From CAXSBR01 sp964236495 (GTDB lineage: Bacteria > Actinomycetota > Actinomycetes > Mycobacteriales > Jatrophihabitantaceae), in NCBI GenBank assembly GCA_964236495.1, contig CAXSBR010000001.1, positions 248,001 to 312,000 on the forward strand: a DNA stretch of 64,000 nt, written 5' to 3'. The position numbers were made by a program, and so were the translations under genes. Under the pieces are notes generated by a model. That model ran no database searches. It was not told the DNA's origin and saw nothing but the letters and a program-made list of their open reading frames with translations. This document shows, in pieces, positions 15,837 through 23,991 of this stretch; the stretch's first letter is position 1; each line of letters starts with the position of its first letter.

Positions 15837-17400
15837 AGCTGGGCTCCTGGAAGTCGATGGTGGATGAAGAACCGGATGGGCGTGTATTCGCAACGTGGGT
15901 GGAGATCGACGAACTGGTGTTGACGGCCTCGGCGAGCCGGTGCTCGGTGGCGTCGGCTCCGCTGAGTTCCTGCTGGACGCGACCGGCCTGGAACACGACG
16001 ATGCGCTGGCAGACGGCCTGGTACTCGCTGAATTCGGTCGAGGTGAACAGCACCGTCACACCGCTGCGGGCCAGTTCGAGGATCAGCTCGTAGATCTCGG
16101 ACTTGCCGCCGACGTCCACGCCGCGGGTGGGGTCGTCGAGCAGGAGGATCCGCGGGCTGACCTCCAGCCACTTGGCCAGTACGACCTTCTGCTGATTACC
16201 GCCCGACAGCGAGTTCGCGGGCAGGCGGGTGGAGGCGGTCTTGATCCGCAGTTCGTCGACCCGACGCTGCGCGCGGCGGTGCAGGTCGCCTTGACGGAAC
16301 AGGCCCCGACCCTCCATCGTCATCCGAACCTGGGCGATGTTGTCGCCGATGGAGCGGTTCATCATCAGTCCGGCCTGGGTGCGGTCGGCGGGAACGAACG
16401 CCACGCCCGCGCGCACGGCTGCTCGCGGGTTCGACGGTGCCCATGGTTGGTGGTCCACCGTCATCTGGCCGGACTTCAGGCGCACATCGCCGAACACAGC
16501 GCGCAGAACGTCCTGCTGGCCGGCGCCTTCCAGGCCGACGAGGCCGACAACTTCGCCCTTGCCGCAGTCGATCGAGACATCGTGCAGCCGGCCGGCCACC
16601 GTCACGTTCTCCAGGCACAGGGTCTTGGCTTCGGAGACGACACTGTCGGGCCGCTGGTAGGCAGCCGCGGTGTTCGCTCGCCTGCCGAGCATCGCCTCCA
16701 CCACCGACGAGATGGACAGATTGGCCGTGGTGTCGGTGACCACCACCTGCCCGCCGCGCATGACGCTGATGCGGTCGGCGAGGGCGAACACTTCTTCCAG
16801 GCGGTGGGAGATGTAAATCAGCGCCGTGCCGTCGGCTCTGAGCTCGCGGATGAGGCTGAACAGGCGGGTGCTCTCGGTCGCGTTCAGCGCGGAGTTCGGC
16901 TCGTCGAGGATCAGCAGCTTGGCGTCGCTGAGCAACGCCTTGGCGATCTCGACCAGTTGCCGTTCGGCCAGGCTGAGCCCGGCCACCTTCGCGTTCAGCG
17001 AGAACGCCAGGCCCAGCTTGCTGACGATGGGCGCGGCCCGCCGTCGCATGGCCCGGCGGTCGACCCGCCCGAATCGAGTCGGCTGCCGGCCCATGAACAG
17101 GTTGGACAGCACGTCGAGGTCGGGGAAAAGGCTCAACTCCTGGAAGACGATGCTGATGCCGGCCGCACGGGCCTCGGCGGCGCTGCGAAAGTCGACCTTG
17201 GCACCGTCGATCTCCACCGATCCGCTGTCGGCCTGCTCGACGCCGGCCAGGATGCGCATCATCGTCGACTTGCCGGTGCCGTTCTCACCCAGCAGCGCGT
17301 GGACCTCACCGGCCCGGACGTCGATCGAGGCGCCCTGCAGAGCTTTGACGCCGCCGTAGTTCTTTGCTAGATCGTCGGTGCGTAGGAACGGTGCGGTCAC
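15823..17400 (-). CDS. Sugar-type ABC transporter ATP-binding protein (two ABC domains)
   Basis: The 525-residue RbsA/MglA-type ATPase has two nucleotide-binding domains. Domain 1 has Walker A GENGTGKST (38-46), signature LSLAERQ (142-148) and Walker B LLILDEP (162-168). Domain 2 has the usual degenerate Walker A of this family (GLEGAGQQD, 289-297), a canonical LSGGNQQK signature and a LLLDDPTRGVD Walker B. It energises uptake through the permease encoded upstream. The GTG start overlaps the permease stop by 4 nt. Confidence 0.92.
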   Translation of the reverse strand: MTAPFLRTDDLAKNYGGVKALQGASIDVRAGEVHALLGENGTGKSTMMRILAGVEQADSGSVEIDGAKVDFRSAAEARAAGISIVFQELSLFPDLDVLSNLFMGRQPTRFGRVDRRAMRRRAAPIVSKLGLAFSLNAKVAGLSLAERQLVEIAKALLSDAKLLILDEPNSALNATESTRLFSLIRELRADGTALIYISHRLEEVFALADRISVMRGGQVVVTDTTANLSISSVVEAMLGRRANTAAAYQRPDSVVSEAKTLCLENVTVAGRLHDVSIDCGKGEVVGLVGLEGAGQQDVLRAVFGDVRLKSGQMTVDHQPWAPSNPRAAVRAGVAFVPADRTQAGLMMNRSIGDNIAQVRMTMEGRGLFRQGDLHRRAQRRVDELRIKTASTRLPANSLSGGNQQKVVLAKWLEVSPRILLLDDPTRGVDVGGKSEIYELILELARSGVTVLFTSTEFSEYQAVCQRIVVFQAGRVQQELSGADATEHRLAEAVNTSSSISTHVANTRPSGSSSTIDFQEPSYEIA

Positions 17401-18440
17401 TGGCGGGTTCCGACCAGTGCCCGGCGGCGCACGATGGCGTCGAATCCGACCGCGATCACGATGACGGCACCGGTGACCAGGTTGCCCCAGTTGGCCGGAA
17501 CGCCGAACTGGGTCAGGCCACCGGCGATGGCGCTGATGATCAGCGCGCCGATGAGCGCGCCGGGAACGCTGCCCGACCCGCCGGCGAGGCCGGTTCCGCC
17601 GATGATGGCGGCGGCTATCACCGACAGCTCATAGCCGGTACCGACGCCGGGATCCGCGGCGCCGAAGTACGCCAGCGTGAACACCCCGGACAGGCCGCAC
17701 AACGCACCGACCATCATCGTCACCGTGAGGCGCAGCCGGTTGATCGCGTAGCCGGTGAGGCGGGCGGCTTCCTCGTTCGAGCCCACGGCGCGGATGGCGA
17801 AGCCGAACCGGGTGGACCGGAAGACGACGGTGAGCACGATGGTGAGCACGAGGAAGAGCCAGCACACCGCGGGCACCTTGATGTAGGTGCGGCCCAGCCA
17901 GGTGTAGAAGGTGTTGTCGGTGGGCTGCCCGCCGATGGGAGAGCTGTTGGTAACCACAAGGGCGGTGCCCAGGTAGGCGGTCAGGGTGCCCAGGGAGACG
18001 ATGATGATGGGCAGCCGGAACAGGTTGGCCAGGATGCCGTTGATGGCGCCCAGCACCACCCCCAGCGCCACCCCGATCACGGCGGCAACCCAGGGGTTGA
18101 GTCCGTCTCGGATGATTACGGCCGTCACGACGGTGCAGACGGCGTAGTTGCCGCCTACGGAGATGTCGATCTCGCGCATCGCCAGCAGGAAGACCATGCC
18201 CAGGGCGATGGTGCCGAAGAACGCCGACTGCTGGCCCAGGTTGGTCAGCGACTGCACCCCGACGAAGCGCGGATGGGGGATCGCGACGATGGCCACAACT
18301 GCAGCCAGGACCAGGATCACGCCGCCCTCCTGGACGCGCAGGGTTCGGCGCAACAGCGAGGGCTGCGAGGCCTTCGCCGCCGGCGCGTCCGGGCGCGGCC
18401 CGGCAGCCAGGGAAGTCAGGACAACCACCGGGATAGGCAC
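17397..18440 (-). CDS. Sugar-type ABC transporter permease (RbsC-like)
   Basis: The 347-residue integral membrane protein of the BPD_transp_2 family has about ten hydrophobic segments, including VILVLAAVVAIVAIP and VTGAVIVIAVGF. The conserved cytoplasmic INGILANLFRLPIIIVSLGTL-type region (NGxLxxxxxxPxxIxTLG) is present. It is the first gene of the minus-strand transporter operon. The GTG at 18440 lacks a clear Shine-Dalgarno and the true start may be a few codons inside. The 366-bp upstream region carries two copies of the island operator. Confidence 0.88.
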   Translation of the reverse strand: MPIPVVVLTSLAAGPRPDAPAAKASQPSLLRRTLRVQEGGVILVLAAVVAIVAIPHPRFVGVQSLTNLGQQSAFFGTIALGMVFLLAMREIDISVGGNYAVCTVVTAVIIRDGLNPWVAAVIGVALGVVLGAINGILANLFRLPIIIVSLGTLTAYLGTALVVTNSSPIGGQPTDNTFYTWLGRTYIKVPAVCWLFLVLTIVLTVVFRSTRFGFAIRAVGSNEEAARLTGYAINRLRLTVTMMVGALCGLSGVFTLAYFGAADPGVGTGYELSVIAAAIIGGTGLAGGSGSVPGALIGALIISAIAGGLTQFGVPANWGNLVTGAVIVIAVGFDAIVRRRALVGTRQ

Positions 18441-18628
18441 GAACGACGAATCTGGTCGAGATCGATGAGCACGAAGCGAGCTCCCGTCAAGTAGCTGTCT
18501 TTGGCGTCAAGCTGTGCGTTGCCGCTGCGATGCAGTGCGATGCGACGGCCCTGGGCTGCTATCCGGTCGACCATCTCGGCTGTCCGGGGACACTGTCCTG
18601 GCGCTGCCGGGTACCACCGATGGTCGAT

Positions 18629-18642
18629 AACTGTATGCACTT
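18629..18642. promoter_or_regulatory. Operator copy AACTGTATGCA with weak right arm
   Basis: AACTGTATGCACTT matches the left arm and core of the palindrome at 33124 (AAACTGTATGCAGTTT); the right arm is degenerate. TTTGACGG follows, as near the copy at 263. Confidence 0.5.
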
Positions 18643-18699
18643 TGACGGATTCGTCAACCCCCCGTGACCTGATTGAAATCTCGTGCTCATCCGGCGGCG

Positions 18700-18711
18700 A
18701 CTGTGTACAGG
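18700..18711. promoter_or_regulatory. Operator-like palindrome ACTGTGTACAG
   Basis: ACTGTGTACAGG differs from the perfect operator ACTGTATACAGT at two positions. It lies 58 bp from the end of the neighbouring copy in the same promoter region. Confidence 0.4.
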
Positions 18712-18806
18712 GTGGTGGCGACATTCTGCACAACGGAAACATGATCTGCAATAGGCAATTGCAACGGGCGGCGGGCCCAGCCGGCGACGGACGGGGCGCG
18801 CCGACC

Positions 18807-19403
18807 TCATCCGCCGGCGACGACCTCGGCGATGGAGGACAGCTGTGCCAACGCCGACTGATGCGTGCCCAACTCGGGAGCCGCGCAGCAGTCGGCCGCT
18901 ACGGCGACGTCGAACCCGAGGTCCGCCGCGGCGAAAGCCGACGCGGCAACCACAAGGTGGGTGCTCACCCCGGCCAGCACGATGCGGTCGATACCCGTCG
19001 CCGTCAGCGTCGCGGCGAGGTCGGTTCCGCTGAACGCGCTCATGGTGTCGTGGACGACCACCCGGTCGGCGGGCTGAACCAGGCCGGCAACTACCTGCGT
19101 CCCCCAGGTGTCGGGTTGAAAGCCGATGCGCGCGCCTCGTCGCAACGCCGGCGCAGTCGAGCTGCACGAGCCCACGCCGTTGCCGGCGAACACCACGTGC
19201 ACGATCGGCACGCCGGCCGTTGCCGCCCGGGCGAGCAGTTGCCGAACATTGGCGATCAGTCCGGTCTGTGTGACGACGGCTGCGATCCCGTGCCGACCGA
19301 CGACGCCCTCGGCGTCGAGAACCTCGTTCTGCAGGTGCAGCGTCAGCACCGCGGTGGACGATGTCAGGAGCACCGCCGAAGTCGTTGGCTGCGTCATTGC
19401 CAT
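18807..19403 (-). CDS. Isochorismatase-fold protein lacking the catalytic Asp, Lys and Cys
   Basis: The 198-residue protein has the cysteine-hydrolase/isochorismatase Rossmann-like fold (strand 1 AVLTLHLQNEVL, then SAFSGTDL, then GVSTHLVVAASAFAAADLGF). At the family's triad positions it has H23 instead of Asp, H118 instead of Lys (four residues before SAF), and V152 instead of Cys (THLVV). Normal amidohydrolase or vinyl-ether chemistry is therefore not expected; a different activity or a ligand-binding role is possible. The ATG at 19403 has an alternative at 19397. It is divergent from the beta-propeller protein gene. Confidence 0.78.
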   Translation of the reverse strand: MAMTQPTTSAVLLTSSTAVLTLHLQNEVLDAEGVVGRHGIAAVVTQTGLIANVRQLLARAATAGVPIVHVVFAGNGVGSCSSTAPALRRGARIGFQPDTWGTQVVAGLVQPADRVVVHDTMSAFSGTDLAATLTATGIDRIVLAGVSTHLVVAASAFAAADLGFDVAVAADCCAAPELGTHQSALAQLSSIAEVVAGG

Positions 19404-19481
19404 TGCCTACCACGTCGACTACAACAGTGTTCTGGTGTGCAGAGCAACGATCTGGACGCAATCGAGGAGTCGGGCGGCTCG

Positions 19482-20705
19482 ATGCAGCTCAAGGGTGTGC
19501 ACTGGCTGGCCTCGAGCGATCTGGGCGGCCGGCCCGAAGGACTGCAGGTCGTAGGTACAGGCTCGCGACTGTTCATCGCGCACCTGTTCTCGGGCGGCTT
19601 CACCGAGGTGGACATCTCCGATCCGCGTGCTCCGCGGGTGCTGTCGTTCACGCCGGCTCCGGCGGGGTCCTGGTCGGTGCACCTGCAGGTGCAGGACAGT
19701 TTGCTACTGGTGACGAATGGGCCGGATATGTGGTCGCGGCCAGCCGGCTTCGAGCCTGGACGCGACCGGTTGGGCGCGAGCGCCGGCTATGCCGCGGGAG
19801 TGCGGATCTTCGACGTGGGCGTGCCCGGACACCCCCGTGAAGTCGGCTTCCTCGACATCGGCGGCGCGGGTGCCCATCGCGCCTGGTTCGACGGCGGTCG
19901 GTATGCATTGGTCTCTGCTTTCCCGCCCGGATGCGCGGACGCGATTTTGATGGTCGTCGACGTCGCAACGCCCAGTGCGCCGGTAGAAGTGGACCGGTGG
20001 TGGCTGCCGGGGATGCGAGGTGGCAATGGCCCGGCCGAGGATGGCGCGACCGCGGCGGGGTCGCAGTCGTGGCCCAGCGGGCACCACGTCTCGCTGCACC
20101 ATGCGACGGCTGCCCAGGGGTGGGTGTTCGGGGCCTGGCGTGACGGTGGGGTATCCGTGCAGCAACTGTCCGAGCACGGCCGGCTGGAACCGGCTGCCGT
20201 CGTCAACTGGGCCAAGCCCGACGGCCGCGGTTGCGCGGCTCACTCGGCGGTCAAGCTGCCCGGATCGCACCTGATGGCCGTCGTCGAGGAGGGCATCGAA
20301 AGCGATGGGCAGGCGCAGGACCGCGAGGTCGTGCTCTTCGACATCGCCGACCCGATGGACCCACGTCGCCTGCGGGCGCTGCCGCCACCGCCGGTCACGC
20401 CCTGCAGCGGCGCCCGGTTCGGGCCGCACAACCTCTATGAATACCGACCGGGATCGTGGGCCGACGGCTCACTCGTCTTCGTCGCTCACCAGGGCGCCGG
20501 TGTGCGCATCTACCGGATCGACGGCGCGGGCGACGCGACCGAGACCGGGTTCTTCATTCCCGACGCGCCGGTCCGGCTGCTCGATCCGCGCCCGGGACGT
20601 GCCGCGGTCGTACAGACCAATGACGTCTTCGTCCGGGCCGACGGGGTGCTGGCCGTGGTCGACGCCAACGCCGGACTGTCTCTGCTCGAGCTGACCGATG
20701 CCTAA
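19482..20705 (+). CDS. LVIVD-type beta-propeller protein
   Basis: The 407-residue protein is built from repeated blade motifs such as LFSGGFTEVDISDPRAPRVLSF, GVRIFDVGVPGHPREVGFLD, ILMVVDVATPSAPVEVDRWW, VVLFDIADPMDPRRLRAL and VRIYRIDGAGDATETGFF, each ending in D-x-x-x-P. A GPHNLYE segment near residue 315 and several HH/HxS motifs could make a metal or substrate site. No signal peptide is evident, so it is probably cytosolic. LVIVD proteins have no settled reaction. The ATG at 19482 has GAGGAG 12 nt upstream; a GTG at 19437 is possible. It begins the second plus-strand operon of the island. Confidence 0.72.
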   Translation: MQLKGVHWLASSDLGGRPEGLQVVGTGSRLFIAHLFSGGFTEVDISDPRAPRVLSFTPAPAGSWSVHLQVQDSLLLVTNGPDMWSRPAGFEPGRDRLGASAGYAAGVRIFDVGVPGHPREVGFLDIGGAGAHRAWFDGGRYALVSAFPPGCADAILMVVDVATPSAPVEVDRWWLPGMRGGNGPAEDGATAAGSQSWPSGHHVSLHHATAAQGWVFGAWRDGGVSVQQLSEHGRLEPAAVVNWAKPDGRGCAAHSAVKLPGSHLMAVVEEGIESDGQAQDREVVLFDIADPMDPRRLRALPPPPVTPCSGARFGPHNLYEYRPGSWADGSLVFVAHQGAGVRIYRIDGAGDATETGFFIPDAPVRLLDPRPGRAAVVQTNDVFVRADGVLAVVDANAGLSLLELTDA

Positions 20706-20755
20706 CACGATCACACCCTTGGAGGGTGCGCCCCTTGACGGATAGTGTTACTGCG

Positions 20756-20776
20756 CTGCAGACTGTCTTTCTGCAG
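20756..20776. promoter_or_regulatory. Inverted repeat CTGCAGA-N7-TCTGCAG
   Basis: A perfect 7-bp inverted repeat with a 7-nt spacer lies 49 bp before the ornithine-cyclodeaminase-like gene. TTGACG at 20735-20740 could be a -35 element. It may be an operator for an internal promoter, but its regulator is unknown. Confidence 0.4.
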
Positions 20777-20825
20777 ACGGGAACAGGCCGCGGTGCTCGT
20801 GGCGATAACGGAAGGCCGGAGGCCG

Positions 20826-21845
20826 ATGGCACAGCCCGCGATCTGGATCACCGAAGCCGAGGTGGTCTCCCTCATCGATATGGGCGAGGCGATCCAGGCA
20901 GTCGAGCACGGATTCCAGGCCGAAGGCAGGGGCCAGGCGGAGAACCTGCTCAAGACCCACCTGAGCGTGCCCGGTGGCAGCATCCACAGCATCGGCGGCA
21001 TCCTCAGCGCCGACGACGTGGTGGGCGTCAAGTCATGGACCCACACCGCCGGCGGCGCTACGCCGCTGCTGACACTGTGGAACAGCGTCGACGGATCGTT
21101 GTTGGCCGTGATCGAGGCCTTCGCGCTGGGTCAGTACCGCACCGCCGGCGTGGCGGGGGCGGCCATGCATGCGCTGGCCCGAGCGGACGCCACGCATCTG
21201 GCGATGCTGGGAACCGGGCATCAAGCACTGACCCAGGCCGGCGCCGTCGTCGCGGTACGCCCGATCGACACCATCAGTGTCTGGAGTCCGAACGTCGAGC
21301 GGCGTGAGCACTTCGCGCGCAGTGTCGCCGACGCGTTCGGCATCGCCGGTATCGCCGCGGACTCGGTGGAGCAGGCCTGCGCCGACGCCGACGTCATCAC
21401 GCTGGTCACTCGCGCGCGGGCTGCGTTCCTCAGCGCCGACGCCGTCGCGCCCGGCACCCACGTCAATGCACTGGGCGCCATCACCCCGGAGAGAGCCGAG
21501 TTCGAGCCCAAGTTGCTGGCCCGCTGCGACATCGTCGCCGCCGACAGCGTCGCCCAGGCGCGCAAGCTGTCCCAGGAGTTCGGGCAGTTCTACGGCGATG
21601 CCGACGCCGACTGGGCGGCGGTCACCCCGTTGGCCGACTACGCCGGAGCGCAGGTACGACGCCCGGCCGACGCCGACGTCACCCTGTTCAAGTCGATGGG
21701 CGTCGGTATCGCCGACGTCTCGATCGGACTGTTCGTCTACCAGCAAGCAATCGAGAACCGCATCGGCGCGCCGATCGCCGCGCCCGCACCGAGTCGTCCC
21801 CGGCTGCGCTCGAACCTGAGCCGAGCCGGCGTCGGCTATGTCTGA
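20826..21845 (+). CDS. Ornithine cyclodeaminase / mu-crystallin family NAD(P)-binding protein
   Basis: The 339-residue protein has the OCD/mu-crystallin architecture. The N-terminal dimerisation domain has LLKTHLSVPGG and VVGVKSW. The Rossmann domain contains LAMLGTGHQA, a GxGxQA dinucleotide motif, and TISVWSPNVERREHFA. Members deaminate ornithine cyclically, reduce imines such as piperideine-carboxylate, or dehydrogenate alanine. I prefer the ATG at 20826, with GGAGG just upstream, to longer in-frame starts. Its presence in an aromatic operon is unusual and suggests an amino or imino acid intermediate, but this is inference. Confidence 0.85.
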   Translation: MAQPAIWITEAEVVSLIDMGEAIQAVEHGFQAEGRGQAENLLKTHLSVPGGSIHSIGGILSADDVVGVKSWTHTAGGATPLLTLWNSVDGSLLAVIEAFALGQYRTAGVAGAAMHALARADATHLAMLGTGHQALTQAGAVVAVRPIDTISVWSPNVERREHFARSVADAFGIAGIAADSVEQACADADVITLVTRARAAFLSADAVAPGTHVNALGAITPERAEFEPKLLARCDIVAADSVAQARKLSQEFGQFYGDADADWAAVTPLADYAGAQVRRPADADVTLFKSMGVGIADVSIGLFVYQQAIENRIGAPIAAPAPSRPRLRSNLSRAGVGYV

Positions 21846-21889
21846 GCTTGCACGTCCGATCCGGCAACTGATCTAGCGAAGGAATGCTC

Positions 21890-22999
21890 ATGACCGAATA
21901 CGACGACGACCAGCGCAAGGTGACCTTTGTGGACCGCGTGAACTGGTCGCCACCTCGCGACGACCTGTGGCCCTCGATCGTCATTCCGCGCGAGCACATC
22001 GAGGCCGAGACCGCCCGGCTGGCGGCGCTGGAACGCCCCGCCAACGGCCGCCGGCGCAGCCTGATCGTGCATCCCCGTTCCGAGGCGCCGGGCCTGGGTC
22101 TGGCGCCCGGCATCCAGGTCAGCCTCGATGTGCTGCTGCCCGGGGAGAGCACCAAACCGATCCGCCACAACTCCTCGCAGGTCAACTTCTGCATCGTGGG
22201 CGCCGGGCACGCCACCATCGACGGCACCGAGATCGACTACGGCAAGCACGACGTGTTCTGCACGCCGTCGATGGCCACCTACGTCCATCGCAACGACAGC
22301 GACGACATCCAGGTCCGGCTCACCTACTCCAATGCGGCCCTGCTGGAGAAGCTCAACGTCCACTACGTGGACGAGAACCCCAGCGACGACCTCGCCGTGG
22401 CCGCGGGCGAGACTCCGCGCGGCGAGGCGCTGGAAGCGCTCTTCGACGACTACTTCGAGATGACCGAGGCCGGCGCGTGGCTGATGAGCTACGAGAAGCT
22501 GGTGAATCCGCCGGTCCAGGAGTCCCGCCCTCTGCACTGGCCGTGGCCGATGGTGAAGGAACAGATCGACAAGTTGACCGCGCTGGGTGCCGCTTACAAG
22601 GGCCGGCGTCTATACCTGTTGTACAACCCGGCGTCGGGACGCACGAACGGCACCACACACAGCTTCTTCGCCACCATGTGTGTGCGCCCCGCTCACATCG
22701 TCGACGTGCCCCATCGTCACACCGCCGCGGCCATCAACTACTTCTTCGAAGGCTCGGGCTACAGCGTCGTGGGCGGGCAGACCGTGCAGTGGAAGGCCGG
22801 TGACCTGATGCTGTCCGCACCCGGCTGGGCGGTGCATCACCACGCCAGCAACGACAAGGCGGTGTACGAGCTCACCATCCAGGACAGCCCGCTGCACCTG
22901 GCCATGGATTCGCTGCTTTGGCAGGAGAACCTGCGCACCCGCCCGATCCTGCTGGGATCGCACCGCGGCTTCGACACCAACCGGGTCGAACTCACCTGA
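21890..22999 (+). CDS. Gentisate 1,2-dioxygenase-like bicupin
   Basis: The 369-residue protein has two cupin domains like gentisate and salicylate 1,2-dioxygenases, Fe(II) enzymes that open rings bearing carboxyl and hydroxyl groups. The C-terminal cupin has VPHRHTAAAINYFFEGSG (two His near 273-275) and a third histidine in APGWAVHHHAS. The N-terminal cupin has IRHNSSQVNF, lacking a full HxH, so the likely metal site is in the C-terminal barrel, whereas canonical gentisate dioxygenases use the N-terminal one. The start at 21890 has AAGGA 6-7 nt upstream; ATG 21884 is an alternative. Confidence 0.82.
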   Translation: MTEYDDDQRKVTFVDRVNWSPPRDDLWPSIVIPREHIEAETARLAALERPANGRRRSLIVHPRSEAPGLGLAPGIQVSLDVLLPGESTKPIRHNSSQVNFCIVGAGHATIDGTEIDYGKHDVFCTPSMATYVHRNDSDDIQVRLTYSNAALLEKLNVHYVDENPSDDLAVAAGETPRGEALEALFDDYFEMTEAGAWLMSYEKLVNPPVQESRPLHWPWPMVKEQIDKLTALGAAYKGRRLYLLYNPASGRTNGTTHSFFATMCVRPAHIVDVPHRHTAAAINYFFEGSGYSVVGGQTVQWKAGDLMLSAPGWAVHHHASNDKAVYELTIQDSPLHLAMDSLLWQENLRTRPILLGSHRGFDTNRVELT

Positions 23000-23070
23000 G
23001 CGCCCGATCGTCGTGCCGGCCCATCCGCGCCGTGCGTGCTGGTAAGTAGTGAAGAGCAGATGAGGACGAG

Positions 23071-23991
23071 ATGACGCAGGCACTGACCGTCGGGCTGGTC
23101 GCCCGGATCTTCATCAACATGCCCGTGTGGGCCGCCCAGCACATCGGCGCCTTCGAACGCGAGGGCCTCGAGGTGACGGCCGAGGTGCTCTACGGCGTGC
23201 AGAACGTCACCGACGCGGTGCGCACGCGGCGGGTGGACATAGGCATCGGCACGCCGGAGAGCGTGCTGTCCGATCCGGGCGGTCCCGACGGGCTCGTCAT
23301 CGTGGCTGGCAATGCCCGCAAGCTGAACAACGGCCTCATCGCCGCGCGGGGAATTACGTCGGTGGAGCAACTGCGCGGACGCACGATCGGCGTCTCGCAT
23401 GCCCAGGAGGGCACCGCACTGCTGGTCGCGGAGATGCTGGCCACGTACGGCCTGCACAGCGGCGTCGACTACCAGATCAAGGCCATCGGCGTGGCGTCCA
23501 AGCGCTGGCAGGAAATCCAGCAGGGCACTCTGGACGCCGGCCTGCAGACCCCGCCTGACAAGTACATCGGCGAGGACGAGGGGTACGCCAACCTGGGCGA
23601 CATCTCTGACTACGTGCCCGACTACCAGTTCACGACGGTGAATGTGCGGCGGGACTGGGCCGCGCAGTCGGGGGACGCGCTGACGGCCTTCCTGCGGGCG
23701 CTGGCCGCGTCGACGCAGTGGCTCTACGACGAACCGGCGGCCGCCGTCGAGCTGGCCGGCGCGGTGCTGCAGACCACCCCGGACTACGCCAAGCGCGACT
23801 ACGAGCACTTCATCCGCACGGCAAGCCTGCCCGCCGACCTCTCGCTGAGCCCGGCCGGGATGGCCAAGGTCGTGGAGGTCATGGGCAAGGCGGGCACGTT
23901 GGCATCCGGCACCCGAGCCGACGACCGGGTGGATCTGTCCTATCTGAATGCGGCGACCCCGAATGCGACGACGACTGCGGCGACCCGATGA
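23071..23991 (+). CDS. NMT1/ThiY-like periplasmic-binding-fold protein without signal peptide
   Basis: The 306-residue protein has a type II periplasmic-binding fold of the NMT1/THI5/TauA group: INMPVWAAQHIGAFEREGLEV at the start, VDIGIGTPESV, LRGRTIGVSHAQEGT, DAGLQTPPDKYI and DAL-type helices. It has no hydrophobic leader or lipobox, and no NitT/TauT-type permease or ATPase gene is present in this island. It may work with a remote transporter. Alternatively it may be an enzyme, since the same fold is used by 4,5-dihydroxyphthalate decarboxylase-type proteins. It overlaps the ADH gene by 4 nt. Confidence 0.75.
   Translation: MTQALTVGLVARIFINMPVWAAQHIGAFEREGLEVTAEVLYGVQNVTDAVRTRRVDIGIGTPESVLSDPGGPDGLVIVAGNARKLNNGLIAARGITSVEQLRGRTIGVSHAQEGTALLVAEMLATYGLHSGVDYQIKAIGVASKRWQEIQQGTLDAGLQTPPDKYIGEDEGYANLGDISDYVPDYQFTTVNVRRDWAAQSGDALTAFLRALAASTQWLYDEPAAAVELAGAVLQTTPDYAKRDYEHFIRTASLPADLSLSPAGMAKVVEVMGKAGTLASGTRADDRVDLSYLNAATPNATTTAATR

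Larger units (their letters stand above)
18441..18806. other. Intergenic regulatory region upstream of the transporter operon
   Basis: This 366-bp stretch separates the permease start from the 3' end of the isochorismatase-like gene, both on the minus strand. It carries two operator-like palindromes (18629 and 18700) and no convincing gene. An open minus-strand reading across it overlaps both operators and the permease start and has no family signature. The length and the operators suggest the main promoter of the transporter operon lies here. Confidence 0.55.

Noticed and set aside
15895..17370. A 491-codon plus-strand open reading
   Set aside because: It mirrors the ABC ATPase gene, which has all motifs on the minus strand; the translation has no recognisable fold.
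18416..18751. A 111-codon minus-strand reading in the transporter promoter region
   Set aside because: It runs over both operator-like palindromes and into the permease gene, has no family signature and no ribosome-binding site, so it is treated as non-coding.
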